A stretch of 64,000 nucleotides of DNA from Xanthostigma xanthostigma (lineage: Eukaryota > Arthropoda > Insecta > Raphidioptera > Raphidiidae): contig OY754469.1 of the NCBI GenBank assembly GCA_963575645.1, positions 47,512,753-47,576,752 of the forward strand, given 5' to 3'. How positions within the stretch are numbered: position 1 is the first letter of the stretch; each line of letters opens with the position of its first letter. The notes beneath the pieces were generated by a model, which did no database searches, was not told the origin of the DNA, and worked only from the letters and a program-made list of their open reading frames with translations. Below, in pieces: positions 13,201-28,200 of this stretch. The position numbers were made by a program, and so were the translations under genes.

Positions 13201-16200
13201 AATATCCCGAAAACCAATGACTTTACAACAAACTAACAAGGGTACATTATTGACTTAGAAAATATCAAAAAAATTAAAATTATAGTCAAAATTAAAATTT
13301 AGACAGCGGCGTAACATTTAGAAGGGGTACAAGCATTACTTACTCCTGCCGTACGCCACTGGTAGAGCGTACTGAACTAATTTTTTTATTGTTAGGTGCA
13401 TTTTATGATATTTAACAAGTGTGCCGATTTGAGTAAAATTATACGGTGTATTAAAAAAATTATGGACATTAATAATTTTTCAGTTTTCAACTTCAACACC
13501 CTGTATTTCGGAAACGAGTAACATTTTATCTAAGTATATTTCGCTTAATCGTTTTATTTTGAATTGGAGAATCTGCGGTTGTTCTATGTCCCATTCTTAA
13601 TGGGACACCCTGTATATATTGTGGGCATAACCAAGGAATTACTTCGAAAAAAGAGACGCAGATATATTTTCGATACGCTTTGTTGCCTTCGCTCACCGCA
13701 CATTGAGTAAATACACAATGCTTCGTATAGTAATTATTATATACCTACATGATATAAACTAACGTTGATATTATTTTATTATACGATTTGTTGATTGGTG
13801 CATCTCTTAACATTAATCTTATGTGGGGACATAATACCGAATACAATAAGTGATCAAAGAATAAAAATAATATCAATTATTCTAAAAGAAATAATCAAAA
13901 GGCTTCAAGAAAGAAGTCAAAAATACGTTTAAATATGATAAAATTATTTTTCTTGACGTTTTACAATCACCGTCGGACTTCAACCCTTCCTTCAATTATA
14001 GAGACCGGCGGAATTATTTCAGTTTTTTATAGTAGTAGTGTCTGATTTAAGCCAGGTAGTGTGAGTTTCAGCAACAATTCCAGCGTAAAAACTAGCCTCG
14101 TGTGCAGCAACCTTAAAAGTTATTGTCGGTACCTGAACATAATTGTTAACAAATCATTTTGTCAAGTAATTGAGAGTATTATATACAGTACTCTAATCTG
14201 GAAGCTCATTAACATTACGATAGGTAAAATTCAGAAACCTTCTATTAGTCATCGTTAGGATTTCCACTGTTTTTATAAAAATTGCCTAAAGCCTTTTAAC
14301 ATATTGTGAACTCTGTATTTTTAAAGTTCAACTATCAGGTAGTTTGTAGATATTGTGTTTATGCATTTATTTTCAACAACTTCAAAGTACAGAAGAATAA
14401 TAAAGATGCTTTTGTTTAAAATACTTTGTAAGCCGCCAGATATTTAAAAGAAGGCAAAATATAACTTTTGCACTCTTAGATATAATTACTCATAATGTTT
14501 TTTAACCTCGTACACCGGTCAATTTCGATGAAGAAGATCATTTTAAGCTCCGTGGAGTCATATTGTTTATTTCATTATGTCTGTATGTCTGTCTATCACA
14601 ATCTTCTAGCTACTATACTGTAAGGCAGCTACAACGATATTATATTATGTTTGTTGAAACTAAATTCCTATTTTTTTTATGTTATGTAGAACGACAATAT
14701 CAAGGTTCATATCAAAGCCTTTGTTGTGTCTAACTTCCCTGGACTAAGGGAAAATAAACAAAACAGCGTTTATATTTTTTTTTCAATTGTATTCAGTACT
14801 TATTATTACCTAAATCTTAAAAATTCTAAAATTGGTGGCATGTATGGTCTATTTGCTTCTTACACCTCGCAGTTCACAAACAATTTTGTTATTTAGTTGT
14901 ACAATGCAAGAAATCATTTCCATAAATTATACGTGAACGCAAATAAAAAAAAGAACGTTTTCTGTTATTCTAATTACAGATAGAACTGACTGTGATCGCT
15001 GTTCAAGATAAGAGAGGTGTGCACGAAGATCAAAACAACATCGATGTTACTCCAAACACACGCAATGACAAGTCACCTTTATCATCCTCGAAGCACCCAA
15101 ATGAACTTGACACGGAAACAAGGTTAGTAGCAATTGTTATGTCTCTTTAAATTCTTCGCAGAAGATGTACGGTTGATATTTAGAGAATACAATCCCGAGA
15201 ATGTTTTTCAATCCCGGGATTACGGGATTTTTGATGCGTAATCCCGGGATCCCGGGGCTATCCCGGGATTAGACTATGTGGTTTCTAATTGGGCTCAAAT
15301 GAAAAAACTTGAGTAATTTCTTAAAAAATGTTTTTAAAATCGTTGCACAACACAAATCACAATATAGTAAGAAAAGAAAATAGACAAAACAAAAAAAATG
15401 TACTTTTGCAAGAAATCAAAAAGACAACACAAAAAAACTATTTAGAATTTAGAAAATACAATCGCAGAAATATCAAAGCATCCAATGTTTGACTTCCAAG
15501 CCTGCTTCGTAGTTTATTTCCAACATAAGCTAAAAACGCTCGATCAGGTTCTGCGCTCGTTGGAAGAATAGACAATAGATACTTATATGCCGTTTCGTTA
15601 TATCCACGAACTCCTCCATTTTCGAACAGGCTTATTTCACGTCTAATACTATTTGCCAACCCTGATTCATTTTGTACTTGTACTTCAGGATCTGGAGATT
15701 TCATATTCTTACATATCGTACTGCGTATTTAAGGATTGTTTTTTGTCGTTATGCGTAATAAATAATATTAATATAATCTAGGCAAGGTAATTGTCAAGGC
15801 GCAACGGATTACGGAATGCCAACTAAATCTGTTTTTGGCAATCCCGAAAATCCCGAGATTAGCCAAGTACGATCCCGGGATTTTCGGGACCAGAAAACGG
15901 CCGGGATCCCGAGATTCGAGATCCCAGGATTGTATTCTCTATTGATATTGTTATCCAATCATTTGTTGGAATCAGTCACCATAAAATTGCTCGTACAACG
16001 AACTATCCATAGAAAGTATTTCACTGATATAGGTACAACCGACCGAGCACTCTAACACACATACACTGATTGTTCGTGGGCATGGTTATCTAGGCAACGC
16101 GACAAAGAACAGGGAAACGCTTGTCTTCTCAGTGTCTCAGGTCTCATTGAACACAGAATTTTCTTTGTTTTCCTGCGCAAAAGTAACCACGGCAATGCTT

Positions 16201-19200
16201 CTTCCTCAAAATCAATGTTGTAATAGGATTTGAACGAGCAGCTCGAGTGGTCGACAGTGGCTGCTCGAGCGGTTAACAGTGACTGCTTGATCAATTCCCG
16301 TGTGTTGTTCTACGATTAACAACTCGAGCAGCCCGTGTACGGCCGGCCTAAGATAGGGTACTCTTCAAAACTCGACATTAGTGTGAGTAAATTTGCCGGT
16401 AAAATTGACGTTCGCGTAAGTGAAGCCGCGGAAATAGTCAACGTAAAATAAAACGGAACAAGTACTTATTACAGTAAGACTTTATAATGCCATAGCTGCT
16501 GAGTTTTTCAGGATTAGCCTTCTTACAGGACATTAACATATTTTTTTCTTAATTTTGTGCTTGACTAATTCTTTGAGAGAGTCTACTGTCTTTATTCTGC
16601 TTCAAGAAGTCTTGCTTGTAACTGATCGTTATTTTTATTTAACGTGGTCATGAATTGCTGCTACCAGTTGAAAAATGGGAACAACTTATGGTCGGGTTTG
16701 CCGGATTACCTAAATTCTGGTATATCCCAAATTATAAGACAGTAATAGTATTAATTTCGTATTGGGTATTTCCGCGCTAAGCATCGACGAGTGATCGCTC
16801 TATAACGGTTTCGGTCGCGTTGTAAGAGCAATAGCACTTCAATCTATACTAATATATAAACCTGAAGAGTTTGTTTGTTTGTTTGAACGCGCTAATCTCA
16901 GAAACTACTGGATCAAATTGAAAAAAAAATTTTTGTTCGATAGCCCATTTATCGAGGAAGGCTATAGGCTATATAATATAACGCTGCGGCCATTAGAAGC
17001 GGAGCATTAATGAAAAATGTTGCAAAATGTATCTCAAAAATAAGCTTCTATTCAGGTGAAATGCGCTAACTAAATATACTCATATTAGCATTGTGAGTAT
17101 ACAACGTCGGATGGCTCAATCGGTATAGCATGCCACTGTCAATATCAGGGTCGTGGATTCGAGCCCCACGTTGGGCGAAAATATTTTTATTTTATTTTTT
17201 TATTTTCTACGTTGCTTTCTTCTAAGGCTTACATTTAAATTTATTTTAATTTTATTTAATTAATTAAAAAAAAATATATTAGTTTAAAAAAGTATAAATA
17301 CTGCTTTTTATCGACAAAAGATTTTGAACGGTAACTCCAATCATCATGAAATTTGGACACAACATTCATCTGTGTGTACTCATGTTCCTCCCTTCCCCAT
17401 TAGTTCTTTTACAGCCGGGTGAAACCGGACGGGACCGCTAGTTAAATATAAGAAAAACATCAACTTTGCCACCGTAACTCCTAAAGTAAATGTTTTTTTC
17501 TTCTCCGCCAGTTTATTCGGCCACCAAAAAAATTTGAAATCAAATACGATGTTTCACTACAATTCCAAACTTGAAAAATTAAACTTGAAACAGAAGTTAT
17601 GAAATAAGTTTATTGCAATGAGACCTCTTTTCAGAACATCCGTTCTATCTTATCTAGAGCTAAACCCTGCTTGCGTTGAAGCAGATTTTATTTTTATGTA
17701 AACTGTGAAATATTATAAAGTAATATCACATCCGCTATTCGGTATTCATGTCATACGGCAAGCGTCAAGGGCGCGATTTGTATATTTTGGTAATTTATTT
17801 GATCAACACATTGAATGTGAACATAAAATCTTCACATAATATTAAGTTAAATACAGTCAAAAACTTTAAATAGAACGAATTTATATGCGCAAAATATTCA
17901 AAATTATTATAAAGCACGTCACAGTGATTAAAAAAAAATAAAATTCCCCTTCAAAAAAGGCTACCAAAAGGCATAAAATAATGTTAATAATAGAAATGCC
18001 CATATATTTTTTTACCTATTTCACAGAAAATGAGAAGCCATTTAAACAATTAGTGTTGTTTAAATATCAATTTTAATGTCTGATAGCTTCACGACTTCTT
18101 ATTTTCATTACTGTTTTGTGGAAGTTATCAAACTACAAACATTCTTTGTAAACAGAAACTAATATTTGTAAATACAACAGCTTTAAATAAATACCTACCT
18201 ATATAAAATATCGCTGTACAAATTATTTTATAGTACGCCGATTGTTGCCATCGATGCACTCACAATAATTAACTGATGAAGTGAAACTTCTTTAATCACA
18301 ATAAAAGTAATTTTTCTTCGTACCTCGATCTAAAATACATACTTTCGGCATCAATTGTAAAGCAGAAAGTCTAACATTTACGCATTGGTGGGATTACACA
18401 CAGTGATGCGGGTTAAGTACGTGCGTTCGGACGGCAGTAAAAAAAATAACCTATATCAACTGTTGTTTAGATGTCGTTTCCATAGCAACCCTGTTACATT
18501 TTAGCTAATAGTCGCGAACAGGTGTCATTCGTGTTTTTACGTATAACCTTAACGCTTCTTACTTGGAATTTATCTGTGTTTTATGTAATTAATAAGTAAT
18601 TAATTAATCAAATATATTTAATAAGCATATTTACGACCAAGGTATGAAGAAAAATAATATACTCTACACCAGGCCTGGGCAAATGGCGGCTCGCAGCGCA
18701 ATTTTATCCGGCCCGCCAAGCATTTTAGAAAATTTTAGAAAAATAGTAGCAGAAATAAAATGTGAGGACCTTTTTTTTTTATCTTGCACTGCGCGCCATT
18801 ATACCCGAGGCGAAGCCGAAAACATCAGGGCGCACAGTGCAAGAATATCAAACTTTCGGCCCTTGTGGTGTAATAGGTTTCCAAAAAGCTGTTGAAGGAC
18901 GTGTAGTTTTTTAATATAATGCGATTTTTTTTCGATCTTTCTGGGGTCTAATGTACTGGAAACATAGTTGTAAACAATAATAGCTATAGAATGACTTTAT
19001 TCATTCAAGTAATAAATTTGCATACAACTGACATATTTCTTTTTACATGTTTTTCAGACGCTACTTTTTCTGGAATATAATTATTTTAAATGAATTTATA
19101 TAATGAATGTTGTAAATATGACATTAAATAAAAAATATTTTCGTAAATAAAAAACAGTGAAGAAACGTAGCACAGTGATTTTTTCGTTTGTTATCAATTT

Positions 19201-22200
19201 GATACTCTTGTTTTTTTTGTTTGAAAAATTCGTTTTTACATTATAATCATATAGCGAACATGCATCAACTTTGGATTTACTGTCAATCTAAAACAATGTA
19301 AGCTAGCTATAATTATTTTATTTTTTATTTTAACACAATTAAAATTTTTGGACAGGTTCCCAAAAAGTTCTTGAAAGGCGAACAGTTTTTTTTTTTTTAA
19401 GTGATGAGATTTTTGTCGATTTTTCTCGGGCCTTTCTGCCCCTGCCTAGTTAAAGCCCTGCTGATTTTCATCAATTCTAAAGAAAAATTACAGTTTCCGG
19501 TGGTAAAAGATATTCGTTAAATTTTAATTGAAAATATTTTCATGGACACGAAATTTTCCTTTTTCATTGAACGTAGAAGACAATGTTATTACTTATTTGC
19601 GTGTGATATAATAATTTATTATTGTATACAAAAAAATAACTTAATAGTTCAGATAATAATTTTAACAACAAAAAATATAGAATTATTTGCGTGCTGTCCA
19701 ATCTCTAATCCTGATGAAACACTTTTAGCAATTATTAAATGAGTATTTATATTTGTGTATATTCTGTATATTTTTATATTAACGAAAAAGCCACTACCCA
19801 ATCAACATTTCTTTTATTATTATTTAGACAATGTTTCGACACAATTATATATACCTTCTTCAAGCCTTTATACAAAACAATTATAAGACATTTAACGCAA
19901 ATTGATTTTATTTTTTAAACAAACAATTATCAACATTTACAAACAATATAACATCTAAAATAACGGATATGCAAACATGGTTAGTGATTTTTTCAAAGGC
20001 CTGAAAAAAACATACAATTGTGTCAAACCGTCGCTTATTATTATAATAAAATAAATTTTTGAGAGGTTTCCTTATTAATCTTAAAATAAGCAATATAAAT
20101 AACCGATCTTCAAATTAATAATGATTTGTTCAAAAATAATTCTCTTAATCTCTCTCATTTAAAAAAAAAATAATTGTCTGTAAAGTCGGTTTATGGACGA
20201 TAGTTTTACGTGATAACGTATTCCGTAATACATAACCTAAATTTATATAATAATTATAATAATTCGAATCTATGATATTGCATCTTTCGCTTCAAATTTA
20301 GGTTAATTTTATTTATTAAATTACTCACCACCTATAAAAATAATTTTTTTAAATTAACTTTCTTTCTTTCGTATTTATTTAAGTCTCAAAGATTAACTGT
20401 CATACTATTTATAAAACAATTGTTTCACTGTTTATATAAAATTCCAAAACCTACTTACAATATTTAAGTATTTTCATACGTCAAAAAATTGATTTTTATA
20501 ATGATAAAATTTGTAAGAAAACGATTTTTTCGAGAGATGAGACCTAGCTAAAACGATTTTTTGCCCCCCAAAATCCCTTTTCAGTAAATTTCATCCAAAT
20601 CGTTAGGGCCGTTTTCGAGAAAAGCACGCACAGGGTCAGGCGGAACGTTACGAACGTTACACTTTTTCGTGCATGCAGCCGGTGTTTTATCAATTTATAA
20701 GATTGGTGATTCATCAATTTATAAGACGTTATCACGTCAAAAATTTATGTACTTTACTTTAAAAGTGACATTTTCTGAAAAAATTGTCGTTTGGAAGTTA
20801 TTCGCAAAAAAACAAAAAAACACGAATATTTTCGTAGTTAGTTCAAGCTAGGGAACAAGCAGAAAATTGGTTCAAAATTCAGATTACTCTTTTTGCATGT
20901 AAATAAAAAAATTAAAACCATTTCCAGCTTTCCACGAAATAATTTTTCTTGAGCTATATTACTTTATTTTAACTGATTAACCCGTATAAAGAGCTCTGAA
21001 AATATTGCTTCTTACTTCCATAATATAGAAATACATAATTTTTTTTGTACAGAAAAAAGTGTTCCATTAAACTTGTGACACGTCAAGGTTATTAATTTTA
21101 AATAATCTAATAAAACTTTTCCATTGTTCATACTGTAAATATTATTAATATAAATAACACAACCATCCTGAAATTAATTAACAATCGATTACTCTTGGTT
21201 CTTCACAGATACAATAATTATGTAAATTATTTATTTATAAAAAGTATACCTATTTGTAGTTGTACATTTGTACCTATACCTTGTGTTCAGCCAAGGGCGT
21301 AGATATTTTTTTTCTGAGTGGGGGGGTAAAGCAAAAAAATCAATATTTTTTTAAGATTAGCCACAAATGACCTTTTTTTAACAACTTAACTTGAAATTTT
21401 GTCGTGTGTACCTACAATTGAAGAGCGAAAATAAAAAAACGACCTTTTTTTTTAACAACTTAACTTGAAATTTTGTCGTGTGTACAATTGAAGAGCAAAA
21501 ATAAAAAAACGACCTTTTTTTAACAACCTAACTTCGAAAAAAATCAAATGACCCTTTTTTAAGAACCTAACTTCGAAAAACAATTCGAATGACCTAACTA
21601 ACCTAACTTGAAAAATTTTATCGTGTGTCGGCACAATAGGACAGCAAAAAAAAGGTCCTTTCATTTCCGCAACAAAAAAGTCTTTTTTCGTTTGTTGTGA
21701 TGAGTACCTGCGGTCCTGATGAATCCTGGGGGGAATAAATACCCCCTGTACCCCTCCATATCTACGCATTTGTGTTCAGCCATAACTTTGAAAAATGTCA
21801 ATGCCATTTCGTTCAGAAAATATTTGGATTGATACCATAAACTTATAAAAATCGGTTCAGTCGATTTATACTGACTTAAAAAAGGATATTTTTTTATATA
21901 TGTTAGGTACCTCATATCTCTCGTATTTGTAAATCGTTTTAACAAACAGTTTTTTTTTTTTAGTTTTGTATTAAACTATTCAAGGGCGTAAATATTTTTT
22001 TTCCTGGGGGGGGGGAAGCAAAACAAAATTCAATATTTTTTTAAGTTTTATTAATATCACAAGAATACTCACGAAGGAAGGTGTCATGAAAAATATTAAT
22101 TCCTAAACTAATTTTACGACGGACACACAATTAAAAAAAAAAAACAATCCTCAATTTTTTGAAGTCTGTTAAAAATGATATAATTTGTATTCCTTCATCA

Positions 22201-25200
22201 ATTTTAACGAAAATCAAACTTGTTATATTATGTAGATATATTAATTATGTTAAGACATTATTTCAACATATACTTGGACATTAAATCGATCATTTTGGAA
22301 ACACTGGATATTTACAGATGATTCACTACATCTTACCAAATCTCACCAAGAGGGTTTAAAAGAAATTGATAAATTATTTTTCGAGCAGAATCGGTTTACA
22401 TTTCTACAATGCTTTTCTTATGGTGAAATACGTATGGTCACAATGTATGCTCATTGTCAAATCAGATTTTCTGACGGTGCTTTGTGCAACTGAGCATTAA
22501 TAAAGTGATTAAATTCATGGACACCTGTGTAAGAACCTGTCTTTGATCTTTACCAGCTCATTTGGATTTTCCAAACTTGTATTAAGAAACCGGTACCAGT
22601 TTATGTCGACGCTGTCATTTTTTGCATTTTTTTAAAACAAGGTACCTACATTAAAATATTCAATACGTATCAAGTATTTCCCTAAAGGGAACAATGACGA
22701 ACGCTTTTATTAATATTTTTAGAAAACCCCGTCCCATTTTTATTATACAGTTACACGATTTATAAATAGACTCGTACAAAAATTACTTATGATCAAAATA
22801 GTTTTGAAAAACGAATTATTATTTGTAATACAGTCGACTTTTGTTAACACCGAAAGACCGCGCTCACTTGTCAAGCACAAACCTGCTCGACCAGCACAGC
22901 ACAAACCTGCAGCCTCAACCAACATTGTTTTGCTTCATCCTTTTAGTTTCTTTATATTAAAAAAATAAGTTCAAAAACTAAAACCCGACTAATGAAAAGT
23001 ATGAAACAAGAAAATATTCTCATCTGAGGATAGCCGTGATCATATGCCACCTACTCTAACAAAACATTATATTTTAACACTTAGTACGCGATCATAAGCG
23101 CTAGGGCAAAGTGCATCACGCTATACATCTAGAGGGGCCTCATATATATGAGATGGCATACGACCACGGCTATCCTCAGATGAGAATATTTTCTTGTTTC
23201 ATACTTTTCAGTAGTCGGGTTTTAATTTTTGAACTTATTTTTTATTTAAATTATTTTTTTTTTGAACTTATTTTTTATTTGTTTTCAATTTGCTCCGCTC
23301 TGGGACCCAAATTAAAAAATAAATGTAGCCTATGTTACCCGGGCCATAATAACAAATCGATTGACACCTTATTTATCAAAATCGGATGAATAGTTGATGC
23401 GCTACGGTGGAACATCCGTAAATAGAAACATATGTAGACTGCTAAACTCATAACCCTTCTTTTTGGCTTCACCGCAGTCGGGTAAAAATTTAAAAATTAA
23501 TATTCGCTCATCAAATCTAACCTTGCGGCGTCTTTCGTTTGATAATAAAAGGATGTTATTTATTGATGCTATTTATTATGCAAAACATAAATATATTATG
23601 ATTTATGACATTGCGTTTACACGTTTAAACAAACGTGTCCGAAAAGTGCATTTCTCTATTTATCTATTACAATTATTAATTTTATGTTTTTATTATAATT
23701 TATGGTATTTAAAATATTTTTATAAAGTTTCTTCTACGAAAAAACGCATTCTCTCGTGACGCTAATTACCTATATACAATAAATCAACGATAATCCGAAC
23801 TCTCCGCACTTAGTTTTTTTTTTGATAGTCCGGAATAAATCTTTTTTCATTTTCAATGTTTACGATTGCATTATTGATTTGAATTTTTTAGATCTAAACA
23901 CGGATTGCTTCTCACATGGACAATTATATTTTGCGTTTTCTATAGTCGGCAAACCCACAAATCAGTGCGAAATTAAACATATTAGAAACGTGTGCTTTCG
24001 CTTTTCTTTATTTTCCACTAAACCAGACTGAGCCACAGCAACGCGTGGCCGGATACAGGCTCTAGTAGTCTGTAAGATCTTACTAAAAATACAATCACCA
24101 CGCATTGACTCGTTGGTGACCTGCTAATTTAAATTTTTCTGCCAACGCTTTGGTTTAAAATAAATTTAAACGAATACTAAGTATATATCAAACAATATTT
24201 TTAAGAAATTGCATATATTCTTGTTAACATAATAACATGAATATAATACGGTAACATACGGATGCTTCGTATATCTCAAGGTTTTTAAACAACTGCTCCA
24301 TTTTCCCCCCTTGAATCGGCCCTGTTCTACATGCAATATGAATATTATACAGAATGTTATGTTGCTTAAAACACGTAAAATTATTGAAGTTAGAAAAAAA
24401 TAATTTTTGTGCACTCTCCTATGTAAGCCCGGTCCTGTTGGGCCGATTTTATTAAAATATTAGTAGTACCTTTTAATATTTATAAATGGGTTGAATTTCA
24501 ATTTTGAAACGATTCTGAGAGTGTGTTCGGTATTTTTGGGCCCAGACACATTTTCACTTATATCGAGTAATGAATGCAGCATACCTGATTTTTTTTCTGT
24601 TCAATTGTGACTTAAACACGTTTTTCCCTTTCGTAAAACACCCTGTACTTACAATATTCATGGCACATGAATCTGTCCGCTGTACACTTAAGGTAATTAT
24701 TGTTATTTGAATTGCTATAGAGAGATTTACAAGGTTAAACATATAACAATTGCACATAACAATCTTCAGCATGTGAACTTGAATACGCCGAACTAATAAA
24801 AATTCATCGGTTGAAGTTATTACGTTTCATAGTTTTGTACTGATTAAACTCAATAATAATTAGCATGCAACATTAATTTTAATTAAAGATATTTATTATT
24901 TCATTATTTTTAATGGCATATTCAAGATTGACACTTTAAGGATCTTGTTTACCTTGGTAAAATGCGTTTTTCATATTTTAACTAAATGTATTACAGCAAA
25001 ACTTATCCTCTTGTAATATGTAAGAATAAAATTTACTAACTAGCAGCCCGGTCCCTCTTCTCCCGGAATATAATACAGCTCTTGCCCGTGATAAATTCTT
25101 ATATTAGGTAGATAGATAGATTGTATTATAAACTTTATGAACAGCTGAGTCTATTGGGTATAATCATATATTTAATAATAATTAACTATATGAATCATTG

Positions 25201-28200
25201 TCTATCTACTCAATGTGCGGTGAGTGAACGCAACAAAGCGTATCGAAAATATATCTTTGTCTCTTTCTTCGATGTAATTCCCTGATTTCTCCGATGATAG
25301 GATTGGTTGATGTACTTGCATTCAATCTGAATAAAATATCTCTGTTTCAAAAACTTTATCTTTTTCTATGACGTTAACATGGGCGTACCCAGCGTTTGGC
25401 CCAGGAGGGGGTAAATTAGAAATTTCTTTAGCCGGATCCCCGTGATTGTTTTGCCCTCCTGGATACGCCAGTGCTTACGGCGTAAAAAAAAGACAAAAGT
25501 ATATGTTTGCACCCTTAGTGTATGTATTTTTCCAAGAATAAAAGACATAATTGTACATTTATATGTAAACTAATATTGTTTATGTATATTATGTAAAAAT
25601 TGAAGATGGTTAAGCAGAACAGCCATTGGCTGGACTTCGCCAAAATAAAGAATCTATTCTATTCTATTCTAATAGTTCGATTGCGATTTTATTCCTATAT
25701 GCTCAGTATAGAATAAAAGTATATATGGGCATAATATTCACAAGAATAATACGCGTAGGTATATTCATTTCGCTATTGCAGCTGGCTATAATATTGCGCG
25801 AGGGCATCTCCGAAAATGAGCGCTCCCACTTCCGCGCTCCGCCTGCTCACTCAATCGGCCGCATGTACTTCACGTGCCGGTCGACTGAATGGTCGCGCAG
25901 TATTTTTATGCTTCTCGATAACTACCGATCTGATCGACTTGCCATTAAAAAGTTAGCTGATTCCATCCGATTTGTACCCAGACGAATCCGCAGGCCGCTA
26001 CAGACAAATATTACAGCCCTAATCCTTTCTCAAGAACTGAGTTATCGAATGGTAAAAAAAAGAAATACCTAGATATTATAACGGATTATAGAAAACGGAA
26101 AAACAAAACGAATCAACAACTCTACCAAGTTTTTACCATGTCATCTAAAAAGCAAAGAATAAAAACTAGCCACATAAGATGAAGTAAATCCATTCTTTAT
26201 AAAAAATGTAAAAAAAAAGACAATGAAAACATTAAACGATGTACTTTTTATACCACAAAATGAAACTATTTAAAACATAATAATTAATATAAACGCGATG
26301 AGTTAAATACCATTACTATACTATACTTACTTTGTACACAAACTACTACTCTATAATAAGTAATAACAATTTGTGTGTGAACAATAACATAATTAAAAGT
26401 ATTTTTTCTGTATTTTATTATCAAATCGAGACGTGCTTTCATACAATAGTTTACACGCGCTTAAAGCTGGCTACACGTTGATCAAACATGATAGAGAATA
26501 CTATTTATTGCTAGTAGTTCTGTAAGCATTATAGGCCCCACTCACGATCAAACTTCATGCCACAGTTCAGTGTTCAAACTTATAGTTCAGTGAAGCATGA
26601 TAATGTGTGGGACAAATAAACACTGAAGTCAAGCATGAACTTATCAAATGCATCTTGATTTTTGAACGACTTCAGTGTTCAGTGTTCAAGTAAACTGCTG
26701 TGTGTGTGGGTTGTTTTCAGTTCAGTTTTTGGAGTTCTGTGTTTTGTACAACCAGAAGCCAAAAATCTCAATGTTGTTGCAAGTCTTTCTTGTACAGAAA
26801 TAGATTTTCACATATTTGTGTCCTGGTTCTTAATAAATGGGGTAACTAATTCCAGTAAATAATTGTAAGTTAATTCATCCATTCGTAAATAATTATTCCA
26901 CTCAAGCGGTTCAAGATGTAATTCATTAATCAAATAAACATGACTTCTTGAATCACACATTTCTAACAAATTTTTCACCCATATTCTTCTTTTTTTCATA
27001 TTTCTCTATTTTAAATACAATCCCATAGCTATGAACAGCCAATCCTCGCCCTTTAAATAACTCATTTAGTTCTTATTAATTATCTACAGTATAATATTAT
27101 AGTATGTATATAATATATATTTTATATATCTATACTCGACGAGTGTATGCCAACAACTGAACCGAACTGAACACAAAAAATTTAAAAAACTGAGCAGTTT
27201 GCATGAACTGTGTGTGGTACCAGTCAGTCTTTCGATTAATCGGTCCAACTTCACTGAACACTGAACTGTGGCATGAAGTTTGATCGTGAGTGGGGCCTAT
27301 TAGATACTAGACCCCACTCGCTTCATGTTGTTAAGTTAACGGATTTTGAGGTTATAGTGAAATTTCATAAATCTGCCCACTGATAATATGCTACTAATTT
27401 TAAATACAGTTTAAACTCTATAGAGCCAGGGCCCTCGCGCCCTATAGTGCGATGTGTGCGATGCACGCGGGCGGCACATTCAAGGGGCGGCAAATGGCCT
27501 AGTTGTGATATGTTTTTTGTGCTGTATAGAAAAAATATATAACTGATATTATATCAATTTTATTTGCATACTCAAGCCTGCGTGACAAACTCTTACGAGT
27601 AGTTAATGAAATTCGAATTCGAAATATTTCGCGCGCAGTTTTCGATTCGATAGTTAGTTCACATCAGCGCGTAGACAGGGCGCCCCTATCGTATGTTTAT
27701 ATCTTGAATTTTCCTGTCGATTCCTGCAAGAGTGCGAGTAAAGTGAAGTATTTTTCAATCAACAAATACTTTTTACTAATTGATAAACTAATGATTATTT
27801 TGACTTAATGAATTTTCTCAGCTCAGCGGTGAAACTAAATTTTCCCCTCATTCATAAGTACGACAGGAGAAGAACGCCGTGAAAAATCGCACGGAGTATA
27901 CTGTTTTTGTAGAGAACAGTTTACTCCGCGGAGTGATTTTTTTTAGCGTGAAGAGAGAATTTTTGAAGTTCACTCTGTACGGAGTGAATTTTCAAAATTC
28001 ACTGTTTAATTGAATATATTTCATTATTTCATCCCGCTTTTGTCCTGATTAAAAATTTGACTCATTTTCACTTTTAGCCTATCATTTGTAAAGTATCTTT
28101 TACTGTTACATTTTTCACATTTTTATTTGTTTCAAAAAATTAATTATCTTATTAGTATTTTTACCTGTCCAAATCGTTTTGTAATGACGATGTGAAGTGA

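Larger units (their letters stand above)
12671..13710 (-). repeat. Repeat family D, copy interrupted by a nested Tc1/mariner-type element
   Basis: 12671-12843 and 13613-13710 together match the uninterrupted copy at 54014-54297 (reversed): shared GGAATAAAATCGCAATCGAA, GTTCTGATTGGCTAACGCCA and CGCTTTGTTGCCTTC blocks. Confidence 0.75.
25194..25723 (+). repeat. Repeat family D, copy with two insertions
   Basis: 25194-25377, 25474-25515 and 25671-25723 match successive parts of the copy at 54014-54297. The first break holds a 96-bp TIR element, the second a LINE-like tail. Confidence 0.7.

Noticed and set aside
25626-26072. 148-residue ORF
   Set aside because: Starts in a LINE tail and family D repeat; the remainder has no motif or splice support.
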